Below are positions 1 through 12,400 of a DNA stretch of 64,000 bases, piece by piece. The DNA is from Knoxdaviesia capensis (Eukaryota > Ascomycota > Sordariomycetes > Microascales > Gondwanamycetaceae): contig LNGK01000001.1 of assembly GCA_001510575.1 (NCBI GenBank), positions 1,030,148 to 1,094,147 on the forward strand. The letters run 5' to 3'. Both the position numbers and the translations under genes were made by a program. The notes below the pieces were generated by a model. That model ran no database searches. It had not been told where the DNA came from and saw only the letters and a program-made list of their open reading frames with translations. The number at the start of each line of letters is the position of its first letter. The stretch's first letter is position 1.

Positions 1-338
1 TGTTCAGTCGCTGCGACACCATGGCCTCGACTCCCTTGTCAACCTCAGTAACAATGTCAACAGCTACGTGAAAACCCCAGTTGGTGGATAGTTAGTAAAC
101 GACGGAATTGAGTGCGGGCAGCATTGCCACTTTGCCATGTGGTGGCAGGACGTCCCAACCTAAAGAAGTTGGCTTGGTCTGGGGTATCGTGGGGGCAGAT
201 GGGGTAGGTTCAATAATTACAGTTCAGCTTTGTGTCTGTGTCGATATCTTGGGGGTTCGCGGCAAGGATCATTTTGCCGGCCTCATGGGCGACGGTGATC
301 AGGAAGTCGCGGACTTCCTCCAAGTTGACTTCGGCCAT
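1..338 (-). CDS. Inositol monophosphatase family protein, 5' end (partial)
   Basis: Only the N-terminus is in the window; the gene continues beyond base 1. Exon 1 is 338-221 and exon 2 starts at 63, with a 157-base intron (donor gtaatt, acceptor tag) that joins in phase to give one reading frame. The start MAEVNLEEVRDFLITVAHEA followed after the splice by LNSVDIVTEVDKGVE is the typical N-terminal helix plus the VTEVDK block of inositol-1-monophosphatases, where the T-x-x-D residues help place Mg2+ and substrate. The family hydrolyses inositol monophosphate to inositol; fungal relatives include QutG/Qa-X of the quinate clusters, and I cannot tell which paralogue this is. The catalytic WxxDPxDG region is outside the window. 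Confidence 0.85.
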
Positions 339-1114
339 TGTGAATGAGTGTGTATTGGCAGTCGATTCCCGAGAATAGGATTACGCCTAGAGAAGAAAAG
401 AAAAAAAAAAGAGAAGAAGAAACACAGATTCTATTGTGGCATAGAGGCTGACCACTACGCGTTGAGGGGCTCAAGATGCCAGAGCACCCCACTTTGAAGC
501 TAGGTAAATCGAATTAGCAAATGCATCCCATTTCCATCCATTCAAAATCGAGATCGCCAAAACGTTCCGCTACTCATCAGATTAAAACCATTTCCCCACA
601 AATTCATTCGGGAACGTTTTATCAGACGTTAGAACACACGTCACGGTCACAACACTCTGTTCGTGCAAATAAATGTTCATGAATAAAACGACTGAAGCTA
701 AGTGAAGATAACTTATGTTGTGCTGTGCATAATTGAAGACGACATGAAACTTGAGATAGAGTGAACCAAAGTCCCCGTTCAAAAACACCCGACCTGAACA
801 CCGAGAAAGATAGAAAGGACATGGGATGGGGATCAAATACAATGCCCTCCAAAACCAACGAGCCCAGCTAGAAAAAAAAAAACCATGGAAAGCAGAGGTA
901 CCAATGAGAGAGAAAAGAGGACGAAAAAATGGACAAGTAATAAGACAGTGGACGGCTAGGTCCGATTCCTGATTCCTGATAGAAAGATGCATTTCGTGAA
1001 CAGCACGCGCAGGTGCATATCCCGAAGTTGGCGCGTGTGGGGATCGACCCACCCACGGAGTTTCGGTCACGTACGGAGGTTCCTTGCTCTGGGATTTGCT
1101 CTGGAGGCGGCTGC
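339..1114. other. Intergenic: IMPase promoter and 3' flank of membrane-protein gene
   Basis: About 0.8 kb between two minus-strand genes. It should hold the 3' untranslated region of the upstream membrane-protein gene and the promoter of the inositol monophosphatase. Short A-runs occur near 396-412 and 872-882. No further gene is supported here. Confidence 0.6.
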
Positions 1115-1801
1115 TCAGACATTCTCGCGGAAAATTGACCGTCGTTCAGCAATGCTATCGGCATCATCGTCGGGGTTCCGCTGTTGTCTGGGGCTCGAGC
1201 CGCGAATGCTGACATTGCTGCGCTCAGCGTTGTCGTCATCGAAAGGGTTTCTCTGCGAAGATTTCGGGACGCCGAGGTTGCTGTCTCCGGGCGGGCCACC
1301 GCGCGTCCGCGAGCGGCCGCGTTCAAGGTCCTCGTGGACGGGCAGGGCGGTCGGGGTATTCATCACATAGCTACCGCCGCCTCCATGATACCGCGAATCC
1401 GGGAGATCTTCGGGACCGAAGCCGTCCGCCTCTTGGCCAACGCGGGCATCCCAGTCGTCGTCTCTGTCGATGCCACGGGCACCTTCATAGGCGCCAGCAG
1501 CCGTGCGGTTGTTGCGCTTCTTGGGGCCGAAGCTGAACCAGCTGCGGGTCTGTCCGTCGCCTCCCGCCGAGTCGTATGCGGTCCTTTTCAAGAATGGTAA
1601 CGAGAATGTCGGGGGAGGAAGCTAGCATTGCAGAAAAAAAAAGCGTCAGTTGGTAAGCTAGAGGAAGAATAGATAATGGGGGTCCATGGAACATACGCCT
1701 AATCTCTTCGCGCGGATATGTGTGAATGCGAGCCATCCAACAACTCCCACCACCGCCAGCACGACCAACGCGATCGCGATGCCTCCGCCTACGGACACCA
1801 T
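1115..1801 (-). CDS. Single-pass membrane protein with disordered acidic tail, unknown function
   Basis: Two exons, 1801-1697 (35 codons) and 1621-1115, joined by a 75-base intron with a consensus gtatgt donor and ctag acceptor in phase 0; about 203 residues. Residues 5-27 (GGGIAIALVVLAVVGVVGWL) form one hydrophobic span very close to the N-terminus, followed by basic HIRAKR, which suggests an N-out/C-in signal anchor. The rest is polar and rich in R, D, G and S (for example RGIDRDDDWDARVG and RGRSRTRGG). It includes an NPF tripeptide (QRNPFDDD), a form that can bind EH-domain endocytic proteins. It looks like a conserved ascomycete protein of unknown function; no enzyme motif is visible. The NPF role is inference. 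Confidence 0.75.
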
Positions 1802-2903
1802 GCTGTCGCAATGAGGCGATAATCCGATTCGAAATACGAAAGACAGTTCGCGTTGTGGAAAACTCCGCGGGGTCACAAGCGCACGATATCGAAGTATCGT
1901 CTTGACGTCTGATATTGAATGGGCGAAGGACCGGAGATCGCAATGATATCGTGAATGCGCACTCGGCCGATGGAGAGAGTGGAAAAGAGGTGTATCTGTC
2001 GAGTTCTCGAATCGCAGTGAATCAACTCGGCTGTAATGACCCTGGAAAGCTCGGACACGGCGCAAGAGTTGATGATCAGACGCAGGTTGGCGGGAATAAA
2101 AAAATAAATAAAAAATAAAAAAAGTCCGAATCGCTCTTTACTGCGGATGAAGAAGATGAAAAGATCAAAGAAAAGAAAAGGACAAGCCCTTTGCTTCGGA
2201 ATGATGTTCGTGGCAAACAGAGAGAAGGGAGGAAAGAAGAATATCAAAGTGTCAGCAACTTCCAGTGGCTCGGTGACATTTCATAACCAGGAGCAGGAAA
2301 GAGTAACCACAACACAAGTGGCGTTGTCGGTCTGTTAAGTGGGATATACGAGTGGAAGGTTACTTGTTACCAATGAATGCTTCTCAAATTGGTGACGACA
2401 GCGATGGGCCGGGTCTAGCAAGAAATCCTCCTAAGAATTGTGGACAGTGTACAAGTAGGTAGGGGTGTGGTCCTGGATCCCGTCTCACAATCCAACTGCC
2501 TAAGCCACACTTTTGGCGAGAGGCGAAGATATACATTAGAGGCAGGTATTTTACCATGCTCGAAACCCAGGTATATCTAGCCCTATACCTAGGAATCTAT
2601 TTTTATAATGAATTGATAGCCTGGCATGAGCTGCCATTATATTCAGACCCCTGATGCATAATCTGTATGGTCTATATACCAAATATCACGGCCTGAAAGT
2701 TGATATCATGCACCAAGCTATTGAAGCAAGGATAATGGAATAGGGAGCTGAACTTAGAATAGCTAAACGACTTCCTATCAGAAAATATGACCCAAAAGAA
2801 CCACTACAAAATTGCATAAACCCGGACCTCATAAGCCCCGAAAGCTTCTAAATGCTTGACCTATTCTATCGAAATTCAGTGTGAATGGTAGGCGAAGTGC
2901 CAC
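1802..2903. other. Intergenic: upstream of membrane-protein gene, downstream of phytase
   Basis: About 1.1 kb. An A-rich run sits at 2098-2122 and purine-rich sequence at 2145-2240, likely in the 5' flank of the minus-strand gene ending at 1801. Short frames here lack conserved features. No gene supported. Confidence 0.5.
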
Positions 2904-4543
2904 TCAAGCGAAGCACTTATCCCACAGCCCACCGTTGGCTGCAAAACTCAGACTTTCAATGAAGGAAGACAGCCTGCAACGACCAAGACGATCTGCACCG
3001 CAGCCCTGCAATGGGACGACACGATCGTTGACGAGGATGCGCACAAGCTCTTCACTACCGGAAGCAGAGCCGCACTGCATCTTCTCAACATACATGCGCG
3101 CCGCGAATGGCACCGTCCAGCTGGCCGAAAACCCGTTTGAAGCCGCCGGCGACTGGCGGCTGGTGGTCGGCAGGACTCCGGTATTCTCGTACAGCCGCAA
3201 CGCCCCGAAGACGCCGCTCATGTCGTTGTCGTGGCTAAAGTCAGCGTAGAGCGCGCGGCCAAGCGGGAATGTGCTCTTCGACGAATCGAGCGTGCGGTTC
3301 GTGGACGTGTGGTCGTTCACAGGCTGACGTGTTAGCCGGGCGATCAGCTCGTTTGTGAACCCGACTCCTTGCGTCGGACCAAGCGGGTTGCCGGCACCGA
3401 AACCGTAGTACTTCCCCAGTGTCTGGTAGTAGTCGTAGCTTCGCCATTCGTCCAAGGAAAACAAGGAGCAGAACTTTGACAGCTTGGCGTGGGGGCTGGT
3501 CACTGTGTTGAATGGACAGAGGTCCATCATGTAGATCGCTTCGTCCTGGGAAAGATTCGCACCGGGGAGGTTGGCGTTCAGCCTTTCGGTAATGGGGGGC
3601 ATGAAAACATCCGCCCAGTCGGCCTGGGCGCGGCTGCCGATGAGAGAGGTGTCGCCATTCTCGAACTCGTCGCAGAGGCCATGGTTGAGAGTGTTGTTGA
3701 AGCCATGACCTTCAGGAATCACATTAAGCTTTCCTCTCCGGGTCGAGCCGTTGTCTCCGTCAACAAGCTTTGCCCCATAGTATCCCTCAATCCAGTTGAG
3801 CGCTGACACGACAACACGATTCTGACCACTTGCGCGCACAAACACGGGACTCGACTCGGAATCAAGCACCAAGGAGCGGTACCGGGCGTAGAAGTGGCTG
3901 CCCGAGCGGACCATTTCCTTTTCGCCGTAGAGGGTGAGCTGGTCGGCGCCGAGGTGGTAGGTATAGTTCTCGATGAATTCGTAGCCGGAGCCATAGTCGC
4001 TGACGGTGTTCTGGATACGCGAGATCGTGGCATTGTAGAGGACGGTCTTGCCGGCAGTGGGATCGCGCGAGCCGTGTCGTGACAGAACTTGAGCAAACGT
4101 GATTCGACACCCAGGAGGCGTTCGTGGGTCGATTTGCGACGCTATGGAGTAGAACGGCGAGTACTGCCCCCAAAGTTGTCGGATGTCTCCGGACGCAGCG
4201 CATCCAGAGAAGCAGATACCAGAAAGGCGGCTGAGCTCAAGACAGTATCTAAATGTTAGAGAAAGAACGGTGGGTTGACCTTTACAAGTAAGCTGGGACT
4301 CTTAGCGGACCTTAAGAATAGGCATATGGACAGCCCTATCAAAACGGCGATTCCGACAATGGATAGCTTGAGCAGACGGCGATTTTGGAACGACCAGATC
4401 GAATCTGAGGGTTCTTCGCCATGGCGGGATTCCTGTCGGGGATACCGCTGGCCAGTTGAGGAGACGGGGAGGGCTTGATACTGGTGTTTGAATCCAAGTA
4501 GTCGGTCTTTGACCCAGGCACCGAAACCTGACACCACGTCCAT
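2904..4543 (-). CDS. PhyA-like 3-phytase (histidine acid phosphatase) with N-terminal membrane anchor
   Basis: Predicted to release phosphate from phytate and similar esters. Exon 1 (4543-4286) codes a 55-residue polar head and a hydrophobic span (LLKLSIVGIAVLIGLSICLF, about residues 57-76). Exon 2 (about 4235-2904) codes the enzyme. LWGQYSPFYS precedes the catalytic RHGSRDP motif with the nucleophile histidine; next come the PhyA-like blocks GAGNPLGPTQGVGFTNELIA and YADFSHDNDMSG (the HD proton donor pair), ending in CFA as PhyA enzymes do. Many cysteines and NxT/S sites fit an exported protein. The best in-phase intron runs from GTAAAG at 4285 to AG at 4236 with a ctaac branch site, but the GAG acceptor is weak and the junction could differ by a few codons. 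Most fungal phytases have a cleaved signal peptide; this one looks like a type II membrane protein of about 529 residues. Confidence 0.88.
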
Positions 4544-5093
4544 GTTTAGGCGGGCGACGAACGTATGCAGATGAAGGTAGAGATGTTGGCGATTTCGAGG
4601 GAGATAAGAGGTCGGACGAGCTGGTGATAATTCTTTGACTAGACTGTTGCTGACTTATGAAGCAACTTGGATATTTGCGAAAAGGAGGTCAAGCAATAGA
4701 GGAATGAGAAGATATCCAAGATGCGAAAAGTATTCACCCACAAGTTTGCTTACTCTCATCATCCTCGCATCATCCTCGCCAATTTACTGGCCCAGAAATC
4801 ACCGGTTAGTGGACCGTGTTAATAGTGCACGGTTGGTATTTAACACAGTACGTCTTAGCATGCGCGATTACGCGCCTGTCTCAAATGATTCTTCGTTTAC
4901 TCTTCCACGCAAAACAAAAATGGTATCTAAAAAAAGCGAATAATCATACAGGATTCTACTGCAAGTTTCGCGAGAAATCAGAAAGGAAAAATAAAATGCC
5001 AATCACCAACCCAGCGCCGGGAACCGTCAATGCGCAAGTTCAACCACCAGTGCATATATCGAGGTCGGCAAGTACGCAGTATTCCAAATCCCC
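4544..5093. promoter_or_regulatory. Promoter region of the phytase gene
   Basis: 550 bases between the phytase start and the 3' end of the next minus-strand gene. I see no gene. Transcription factor sites were not resolved by eye. Confidence 0.4.
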
Positions 5094-6988
5094 CTATAAA
5101 GCCATGCCAACAACCGGCTGCTTCACCGAGCTGGTTGAACCGTTTGTGCCCCGACTTTGCACAATCATCGTGTCCTTTGGCGCCGCGATCGGAGTGCTAC
5201 CAGGCGACCAGGACGTCGGGATTGTGCGGTTCTCCTCATCTTCATTCTCGTCGTCGCTGTCTGTTACCCAAGTTGTCACAGTGTCCATGGTGTCCGGGCT
5301 GGTGGCGCCTTGTCGCCGCGACGGAGGTTTGACAGCAAGGTCATCGTCTTCGATCGCCTGGTCCGCATCCGGCCCCACGCATTGGTAGAAGCCATCGCGC
5401 CCCGTGATCGGCCGCGGGAGGTTGGTGATCGAGTCAATGCTGATCTCGCGGCTATGTTCCGGGAACAGCCACGACGACACGCGCGACACGCGCGAAAACG
5501 ACTTCTTCTTGCGCAACGGCGGCCGGAGAACCAGCGGCAACGGGGGCCGTATGGGGCTGTCTCCGGGGCGGCGCGTGGCAGGCGACGGAGACGCCGGCGA
5601 CGCGGAGATCGGGCTGAGGTCTCGCGCCTTGCCCTGCTGGCTCGAGATGCTGTTGGTGTTGGAAGGAATGCGCAGGGGCAACGGCATGGCGTCGTCTGTT
5701 GCCGCATTGTGCAGGTAGAAGGCGCGCGATTGCAGCGGCGGCGGGGCGCGCACGGGGGCCGTTGTCGGCCGCTCGGTTTCGTTGCGCAGACGCTGGGCAA
5801 ATGACGGACCTGAAGGGAAGGCGGACGACAGCGGCGGAAGCGACGGCAGCGGATCCATGTCTGTCGATGTGAGAACTGTTAGCATGAGCGCAAAGAGAAG
5901 GAGATGGGTTCCTGGTCAAGGGTCCCCTCCCCCCGGTGAGCGCGCTGTTTCTCACCTTTGGCGTTGATGCTAGAAGCGGCCATGGAATGCGCGGTAGATG
6001 GCCGGCTACCGAGATAGATGCTCTGCCGCTCGACGCAATCATCGATCAGCTGCTGGAGCTTCTCCTTCTCGATGATAGCGGTCGCGATCCGCTCGGCCAT
6101 GCGCTCAGTTTCCGGCGAGGAATACGAGCGGGCTCGCGACTTTGGCGGAATCGGCGGCTTCACCGGCGTAAGTTGTTGCTGCTCCGACGAATCCGAGGTA
6201 TCTGATTGTTCGGGAACAAGTGCGGGATGGACGATGCGCGAGGTGGATCGCATTGGGCGCGATGAACCGGATCGGCTCAATGGCGAATCTCCTGGTAGCG
6301 GCCGCCTGGGGATATGGAAAGAGAGCGCAGAGTATCCGCGCTCGGGAGTGATGTTGATGCTATCGACGCTTCCCCCGCGCGAGCGTCCGGGCGTTGTTGC
6401 CGCTGTCGCCGCTGTCGCCGCTGTCACCGGTCTCACCGGTGTGCGGGGAAGAGGAGGCTCGCGAAAATACTGGAGAATGGGGGAAAGCTCGGCGGCCGGC
6501 GTGTTGTGAATGGCAAGCTCCAGCGGCGCATACGGTGAGGGGTTAGTCTGTGCTGCGTGTACGGATTGGGGGAACTGCTGGAGATGCGGCTGGTTTTCAA
6601 GCTGCCAGCGCGAGTCAAAGCCGGGAAATGGGTACGACGACAAGTGACGAAACTCCGACGGCGCAGAGATTAGTGGCCGGCGCGGAGTGCGTCGCAGAGA
6701 GAGCGTCCGGCGCGCCAGCGAAAGAGAAGACCGGGACATTGACGCCTTCTTGTGGGTTGTGGACCTTGCCGACGACCGCGATGACCGTGGCGGTTCATAC
6801 GAATGTTGCATCTGCGAGACCATGGCGCTTGGCTCATAGACCAGAGGCGGCTGTGATCTTTGGATCTGTGGTGATGGACATGACTGTGACTCTTTTCCGG
6901 TGTGATCTAGCTCTGCCGGTGGGTTAAGTATTCTTGCATGGTCAGTACTGTGCTCAGCGGCGGGTGGAATATGATACACGAGACTCAT
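5094..6988 (-). CDS. Disordered Pro/Ser/Arg-rich protein, unknown function
   Basis: Two exons, 6988-5956 and 5860-5094, joined by a 95-base intron (gtgag..cgacag) in phase 1 that gives ...SINAKDMDPLPSLPP...; about 599 residues. The start at 6988 (MSLVYHIPP) is chosen because the sequence upstream of it to an earlier in-frame ATG at 7108 does not look coding; the N-terminus is uncertain. The protein is low in hydrophobic blocks and rich in P, S, R and T, with an Ala-Thr run (VTAATAATAATT, about residues 190-202) coded by a GCC-rich triplet repeat. One likely helix (SSPETERMAERIATAIIEKE, continuing KLQQLIDDCVER) lies before the splice. An acidic stretch (DSDDENEDEENR) is near the C-terminus. 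I do not recognise the family. Confidence 0.75.
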
Positions 6989-7925
6989 GGTCGTACCTTC
7001 ATCATCATCAGCGTTCCGGTTCCAAGCAAAGCAAAACGGGAGGAATACACATTTTGACAGCCAGTTGGGCGAATCGGACCGAACCATTCTGTTGGCGGTA
7101 TCATTCATTCTTTATCGGGCATGAGATAGCAGAAACCGACAAGAGAAGAGGGAAGTGTTCACGACAAAATATACAGCATCCCGCCAGAGGCAACTGGTTC
7201 GTCCAGCAAACCAGAGAACAGCGTCAAGAAGAAGAAGAAGGAAAGAAACGCAGAGAGCGACCCGAAAAGAGGACAGCAAAAAAAAGACAAAAATACCGAA
7301 CAAAGGGAAGTGTCTAAACGGTGATTGTGCGTAGAAAAAAAAAGTGTATGCTTCAAGAATGCAGAGGCGGGTGGTGTAAGTGGTGGTGCTAGATGTCAAA
7401 TCCGGACCACCTATGCAGGAATGGAAACAAATGGCAGGAATGCAGAGGAAATCGAAACGGCCGTGTGATAGGACAAAGAGAATATGCACACGGATAGACC
7501 AGCCGAGAGAGAAACCCAGAACCTGCAGCCAAAGGGAAAGAAGACGAAGAGTGGGAGGGAGGGAGAGAGAGAGAGAACGATCCAACGGAACGAAGAAAGA
7601 GATCGGGAACGGCAACGTTATAATGGAGACACAGCTGCGGACAGTGATTGTGTGTGTATGGAGAAAGCGAGTCGGGACTTGGGACCAGAAGATTTCCACA
7701 GTAAGATGGATGGGACCTCTCTCCGAGTAAGGTTGTGTGGTTACGCATGCACTGCACTGCAGCGCGCCGAAATGTGCAGGCCAAACAGCATCTCCCAAGT
7801 TTTGCGTGGCCGGGATGTGAAGACATCACCGTCTCGATACGCCAGTGTTTGCAAATCATTGGTTCGCTGGCATGCACGCACACATCCGGCCGCGGGTGGG
7901 AGAGTATTGCCCAGGCATTTCTTTG

Positions 7926-7957
7926 TCTTCGTGTCTTCGTGTCTTCGTGTCTTCGTG
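7926..7957. repeat. Octanucleotide tandem repeat, (TCTTCGTG)x4
   Basis: Four perfect head-to-tail copies of TCTTCGTG lie in non-coding DNA. Eight-base periodicity would shift frame, which also argues against coding sequence here. Confidence 0.95.
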
Positions 7958-8689
7958 GAGCGAAGCCATTTGTCTGCACTCTGCACCGTGCTTAGGGTCC
8001 AGACACGCTTGTTCTGTGTCGACACGACACGCCTGAAAATGCCCGGTCTCGAGGTCCGCCATCGCCGTCGCCGCCGCCTCCTCGTTTCCCTCCCCTCCCC
8101 CCTCTTCGGTCCATAATATCGTGGTGAGAAGAGCTGGAGGGTCACAGCAGAAGTTCAAAGGGGCGCTGTGATAGGCCAGCGTCCATTCTGTGCTACGGCC
8201 TGACGGGCGCGTAAACGCTGCACGATTGGTTGAGATGTGGCGGCTGGGCGCCAGGTGGAATTAGCAAGGAGGAGGGGGGAAACATGTAGCACTAGAAACC
8301 GCTGCCAGCGAGTCGAAAAACGTCGCAAAGTTTGCAGGTGTTCGGACCAAGTTGTTTGTTTTCTTTACATGTGAGCATCGACGACTCCACGGCCGGGGAT
8401 GTGCGAAGTCTGATTACTGCCGCCATACGGGTGTTCATTGGCCATTGGTGAGAGTGCGAGGCAGGGATCAAGGCGTGTTTTGGTTTCTTGAACCCCCCGA
8501 ACTTGGCCCTGCTCTTCTCAGCAAACACTGTTCAGTCCGCCACCCGAGAGATTGTGAGAGGGAGGGACCGGAGAAGATAAGATGGCTTCGTGATTGAATG
8601 TGCAGAGCTGATGCAAGCTGACTTTTGCAACTAGCAGATCACCGACTGTCCGGGAGGTTGCGTTTGGTTTTTTCCCTCACTTGCCGTTT

Positions 8690-8765
8690 CTGATTCTTTT
8701 CTTTCTTTCTTTTTTTTCCTTTTTTTCCTCTTTTTTCCTCTTTTTCTCTCTCTTCTGTTTTTCTT
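8690..8765 (+). promoter_or_regulatory. Pyrimidine (CT) tract
   Basis: An almost pure T/C run of about 75 bases on the plus strand. CT tracts are common core-promoter elements of filamentous fungi, but this one is some 720 bases ahead of the URB1 start, so its role is unsure. Confidence 0.4.
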
Positions 8766-9488
8766 GCTACATTGCCCAATCTCCCCCAAGGTTGCCCCTC
8801 AGGCACTGCCCGACTTGCTTATCTTGGACAAGTTCACTCTTCCTCGCAAACCGGCAGAAGGCGAGCAAATGTGGCGATGAAGGCTCCAAATCTGAGACAT
8901 ATGGCCATCTGACTGTCAAAAATAGGGAAAGCGTGGAATTATTGGCCGATGGCTTATCAACAGGAAACCCAGGAAGGATGAGACATTCTCGTAAAGGCGT
9001 TTTCCTATCGGATGGGCTTTGCCAGAGCCATCGATAAGGCGAGGTTTGCAGTCTGCACAGCTCAGCACAGACTTGTTATAAATAGATCCCAAGTGAGTTG
9101 GCAATTGTCGTGCTCTCCTCGCTGGATGCAGAGTGCAAATATGCCTTCATGAGAACAGATCTTCACGTAGTAGCAATATGATAAATAAATCAGCAAGGCT
9201 CTATTTGCAAATACTCCGCGCACACTTTACACCTGAAACTATTCATAGGACGTGTTTGGTAAACCTGGAAGTGCAACTATCTTCCTGGCGAGTGTTGGGC
9301 ATCAGCAAGATCGTGAACGATTCCCCATTTAGGGTTGGGCAGATGGTTAAGGGTTAGTGGGGGGAACCTGGCCTCCTATCGATAAGGGAGAAAAAAAAAA
9401 GGATGCCAGGAACCGTAGGGTCTTTGTAAAAGTCGCGATGAAGCCCTCGTCGCTTCAATCGCAACACCACATTCTCAATTGAGAATCC

Positions 9489-12400
9489 ATGTCTGCTCCC
9501 ACTTCAGAAGCACCTTTTACAATTCCTTGGGACCACTATTCCAAAATGGGGAAGCGATTTGTCGAAGATCTGGACGCCTCTGCGCCGTCCAGAAAGCGTC
9601 AAAAGCCGTCCTACGAAGCTCCAACGTCTGAGCCTGTCACGACAAGTCGGCAACTCAAACAACTGTTGAACTTCACCCAAGACTCGAAAACTGCACGCCA
9701 TGGTGAGTAGATTACTGCCCTTTGATTTTTGCTCTTGTCTTGCAAAGTCTTGTGCGCCGTGAGCCAAGTTTCGCGGGTCTTCTGTATAAGCCCAACGCCA
9801 ATATACTGACACTTCCTCCACAGGTCTACAATCGTTGAAGGTATTCCTCGATTCGATCCAATCCACCCTCCAATCCGACGACCCCAATTCCGTACATGAC
9901 AAGCTCGACCTCCTCGGCCTTTTCCTTGAGTCCTCCTATCCACGCAATCGCGATGATCCCGAAGGCGTTTACCTCTCCGATGTCATGCAGACCTGGGCGT
10001 TTGCCCTGCAAACCCACAACGATGGACTTGTATCAAGCGCGGTTATTGCCCTCGCTTTACTTCTCCAGGTCGTTTCCTCTCGTCTGGAATTTGTCCCACA
10101 CGGCCGCGCGCTCTGCGAATCCTTGCTCCAGGAGGCCCAGCTGAAGCTGCTGGCAAAGAGTCTGGCGTCCGACAAGGCAAAGGCCTTCATAATATCACCC
10201 ACTCTCCGCTTGCTGCGCGAGGCTGTCAACTTCGACGGCGGGGTGTTGGCGCGGCGCGTCTTCCGCATGCGTGCCTCGACGTTTGCCGAGTTCGTGCGGA
10301 ACCTGGAGATTCGCAGCACGCATGACGGCGTGGTTGAGAGCGCGTCCAAGGCGTCGGTTCGCACGCATGCAATCCGGCTCTTCCTCAGCTGTCTGAAGTT
10401 TCTTCCGTCTGACGACAAGAAGGAGTTGATTTCTCAGCGAGGCCTGATGTCGCACTTGACCTTCTACATCAAGGACGATAACCCATTCGTGCTGCGAGAA
10501 CTCTTGGATTCGCTGAAGGCAAACATTCTCATGGACGCCAAAATCCCTGCTCACACCAAGAGCCTCGCCTTCTCGTTGAAGATTCTCTCTCGCCTTCTGA
10601 ATCTTTATGTGTACTCCCATGATGCTCCTGGAGAAGAGCGGCCTGTTTCCAAATGCGTGCACGAATTCCTGTTGTATGCTTGCGCCAATCATCAGGCCGG
10701 AATCATCATTCCCTGCAAAGGTTTCTATCCCGATAACCTCGACACTTCGCGAATCCAGGAGAAGATCAGATCCGACCAGCGCCTTGGCATTGATGGCCTG
10801 GCGTGGATGGATGTCTACCGGGATCACATCCCCCTCCGCAATAGCCACCTCCTGGAACTGGCCATGAAGTTGCGGCCTTGGGCAAATCTGGACCACAGCG
10901 ATCTTCTCGTCGCCATGTTCAACAGCACCCCAGAACTCGTGGCCGCATACTTCCAGAAGCAGAAAGCATTTACCTTCGATCCCAAGCTGTCTATGACTTG
11001 GATTGGCTATGCTGCCTTCCTGCTGAACACGATGCATCTTCCCCTCCCGGACAGTTTTGGCTCATCGTCATCTTACTCGAATGACATTCCCCCGCCAACC
11101 TCGATCCTCCTCGACAACATCTTGCCATGCCAGTTAACCCAGAAAGTCCTCATCCGCTGCCTTGATCCTGTGTCGCCTCTGGTCTCCTTCTTTACTGCCA
11201 GACTGCTCGTGGTTGCATTTGAGAAGATGGTTCAGACCCAAGCCATGCAACACGGCAAACAGTTGTCGTCTCGAAATGAGAGCTCATCATCTTCTTCTAC
11301 GCTGGCGCTATCCCAACCCGGATCGTCTACGGGCTCCTCAATCTGGAAGCATGCCCGGCAGAACCTGCTCAACGAGTTCTCCTTGCGTGTGCCTGATCTT
11401 AAGGAAATTTTCCGCTGGTACAAGGCTCTCCCGCCTGACAGCCTGATTCAAGCAACAACTGCCAGCAAGCTGCTCGTGCTGTACTATGAAGCAACCCCTC
11501 ATATCGCTCTCGCAGCTAATCTCGATGTGTCGTCCATGATCAGTTCGTGTCTCACTCGTCTGGATTCCAGCTCTGTAGACCATGAGTCCAAGGCACTGCT
11601 GCAGATCGAGCTGGAAAACCTGTTGACCGTTGCCAGCTACTCGCCCGGTATGCGCTGGTTCCAGAAGCTGGATGGCCAGCCTCTCTCGCCATTCGCTACG
11701 CTGCTTCAACGTTGTTCCAGCGGGGCGTCTCCCTCGCCCAACGGTGCAATCGGCAAAATCTTGGAGGCTGTGGCTACCGAACAACAGGTCGTCAATCGCC
11801 GCATTGGCCTTGGCCCTGTTCACGCTGCCTTGGCTGAGTGCCTTGCTACTTTAAGCGCGGATGATTCGCTGGTGCTATGCGGCTTCATCGATAACTGCAT
11901 CGCTCGTTGTGCATCCACTCCCCTAAAGTACCTGGAGAAAATGACCGAAATCTTCACTCAAACAACTTCGGCCGCGCAAACTGCATCTAATAACCTGCTT
12001 ACGCTCGCCATTGTTGAACAACTGCCTCACTTCGTGAAGAACGGAAAGTCTCCAGGCCTGTCTGGGATTATCCAGTTTCTTCGTGTCTACCTAAACGAGT
12101 CGGTGAAAGCGGGTGAATCAATCCCCATTGTCCAATCAGCTGCCACCCAAATTGCCGCGTCAACTTCTCATATCGACTTGCAGTCATTGGGGCAATCCCC
12201 TGTGTCGTTTGAGTGGGCTCCTGCTGAGAAAGCTCAGTCGTCACCGACTATGGACATTCATCAGGAGTCTGGCACGGAACAGGAGAGTTTGGTCCACGAT
12301 AGCAAGTCGGTGCAACCGCAGTTAGAAGAGCTTCTTGACGTCCCTGTGGTATCCCCCGAAGATAACTCGGCGCTGACCAAGTGGATATCCAAAAGTGTGG

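Larger units (their letters stand above)
6989..9488. promoter_or_regulatory. Long divergent intergenic region (2.5 kb)
   Basis: Separates the minus-strand disordered-protein gene from URB1, so it should carry both promoters and a long leader. It contains a purine tract with GA repeats (about 7550-7580), four perfect copies of an octamer (7926-7957) and a pyrimidine tract (about 8690-8765). Open frames here are composed of these simple tracts and show no conserved motif, so I call no gene. Confidence 0.5.

Noticed and set aside
987..1600. Plus-strand open frames opposite the single-span membrane protein
   Set aside because: The minus strand is supported by the intron and membrane exon in phase; the plus frames are reflections of its GC-rich codons.
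7112..7798. Long minus-strand open frame upstream of the disordered-protein gene
   Set aside because: Its sequence is made by GA/CT-rich simple tracts; no conserved blocks and no fitting splice to the downstream gene. More likely leader sequence.
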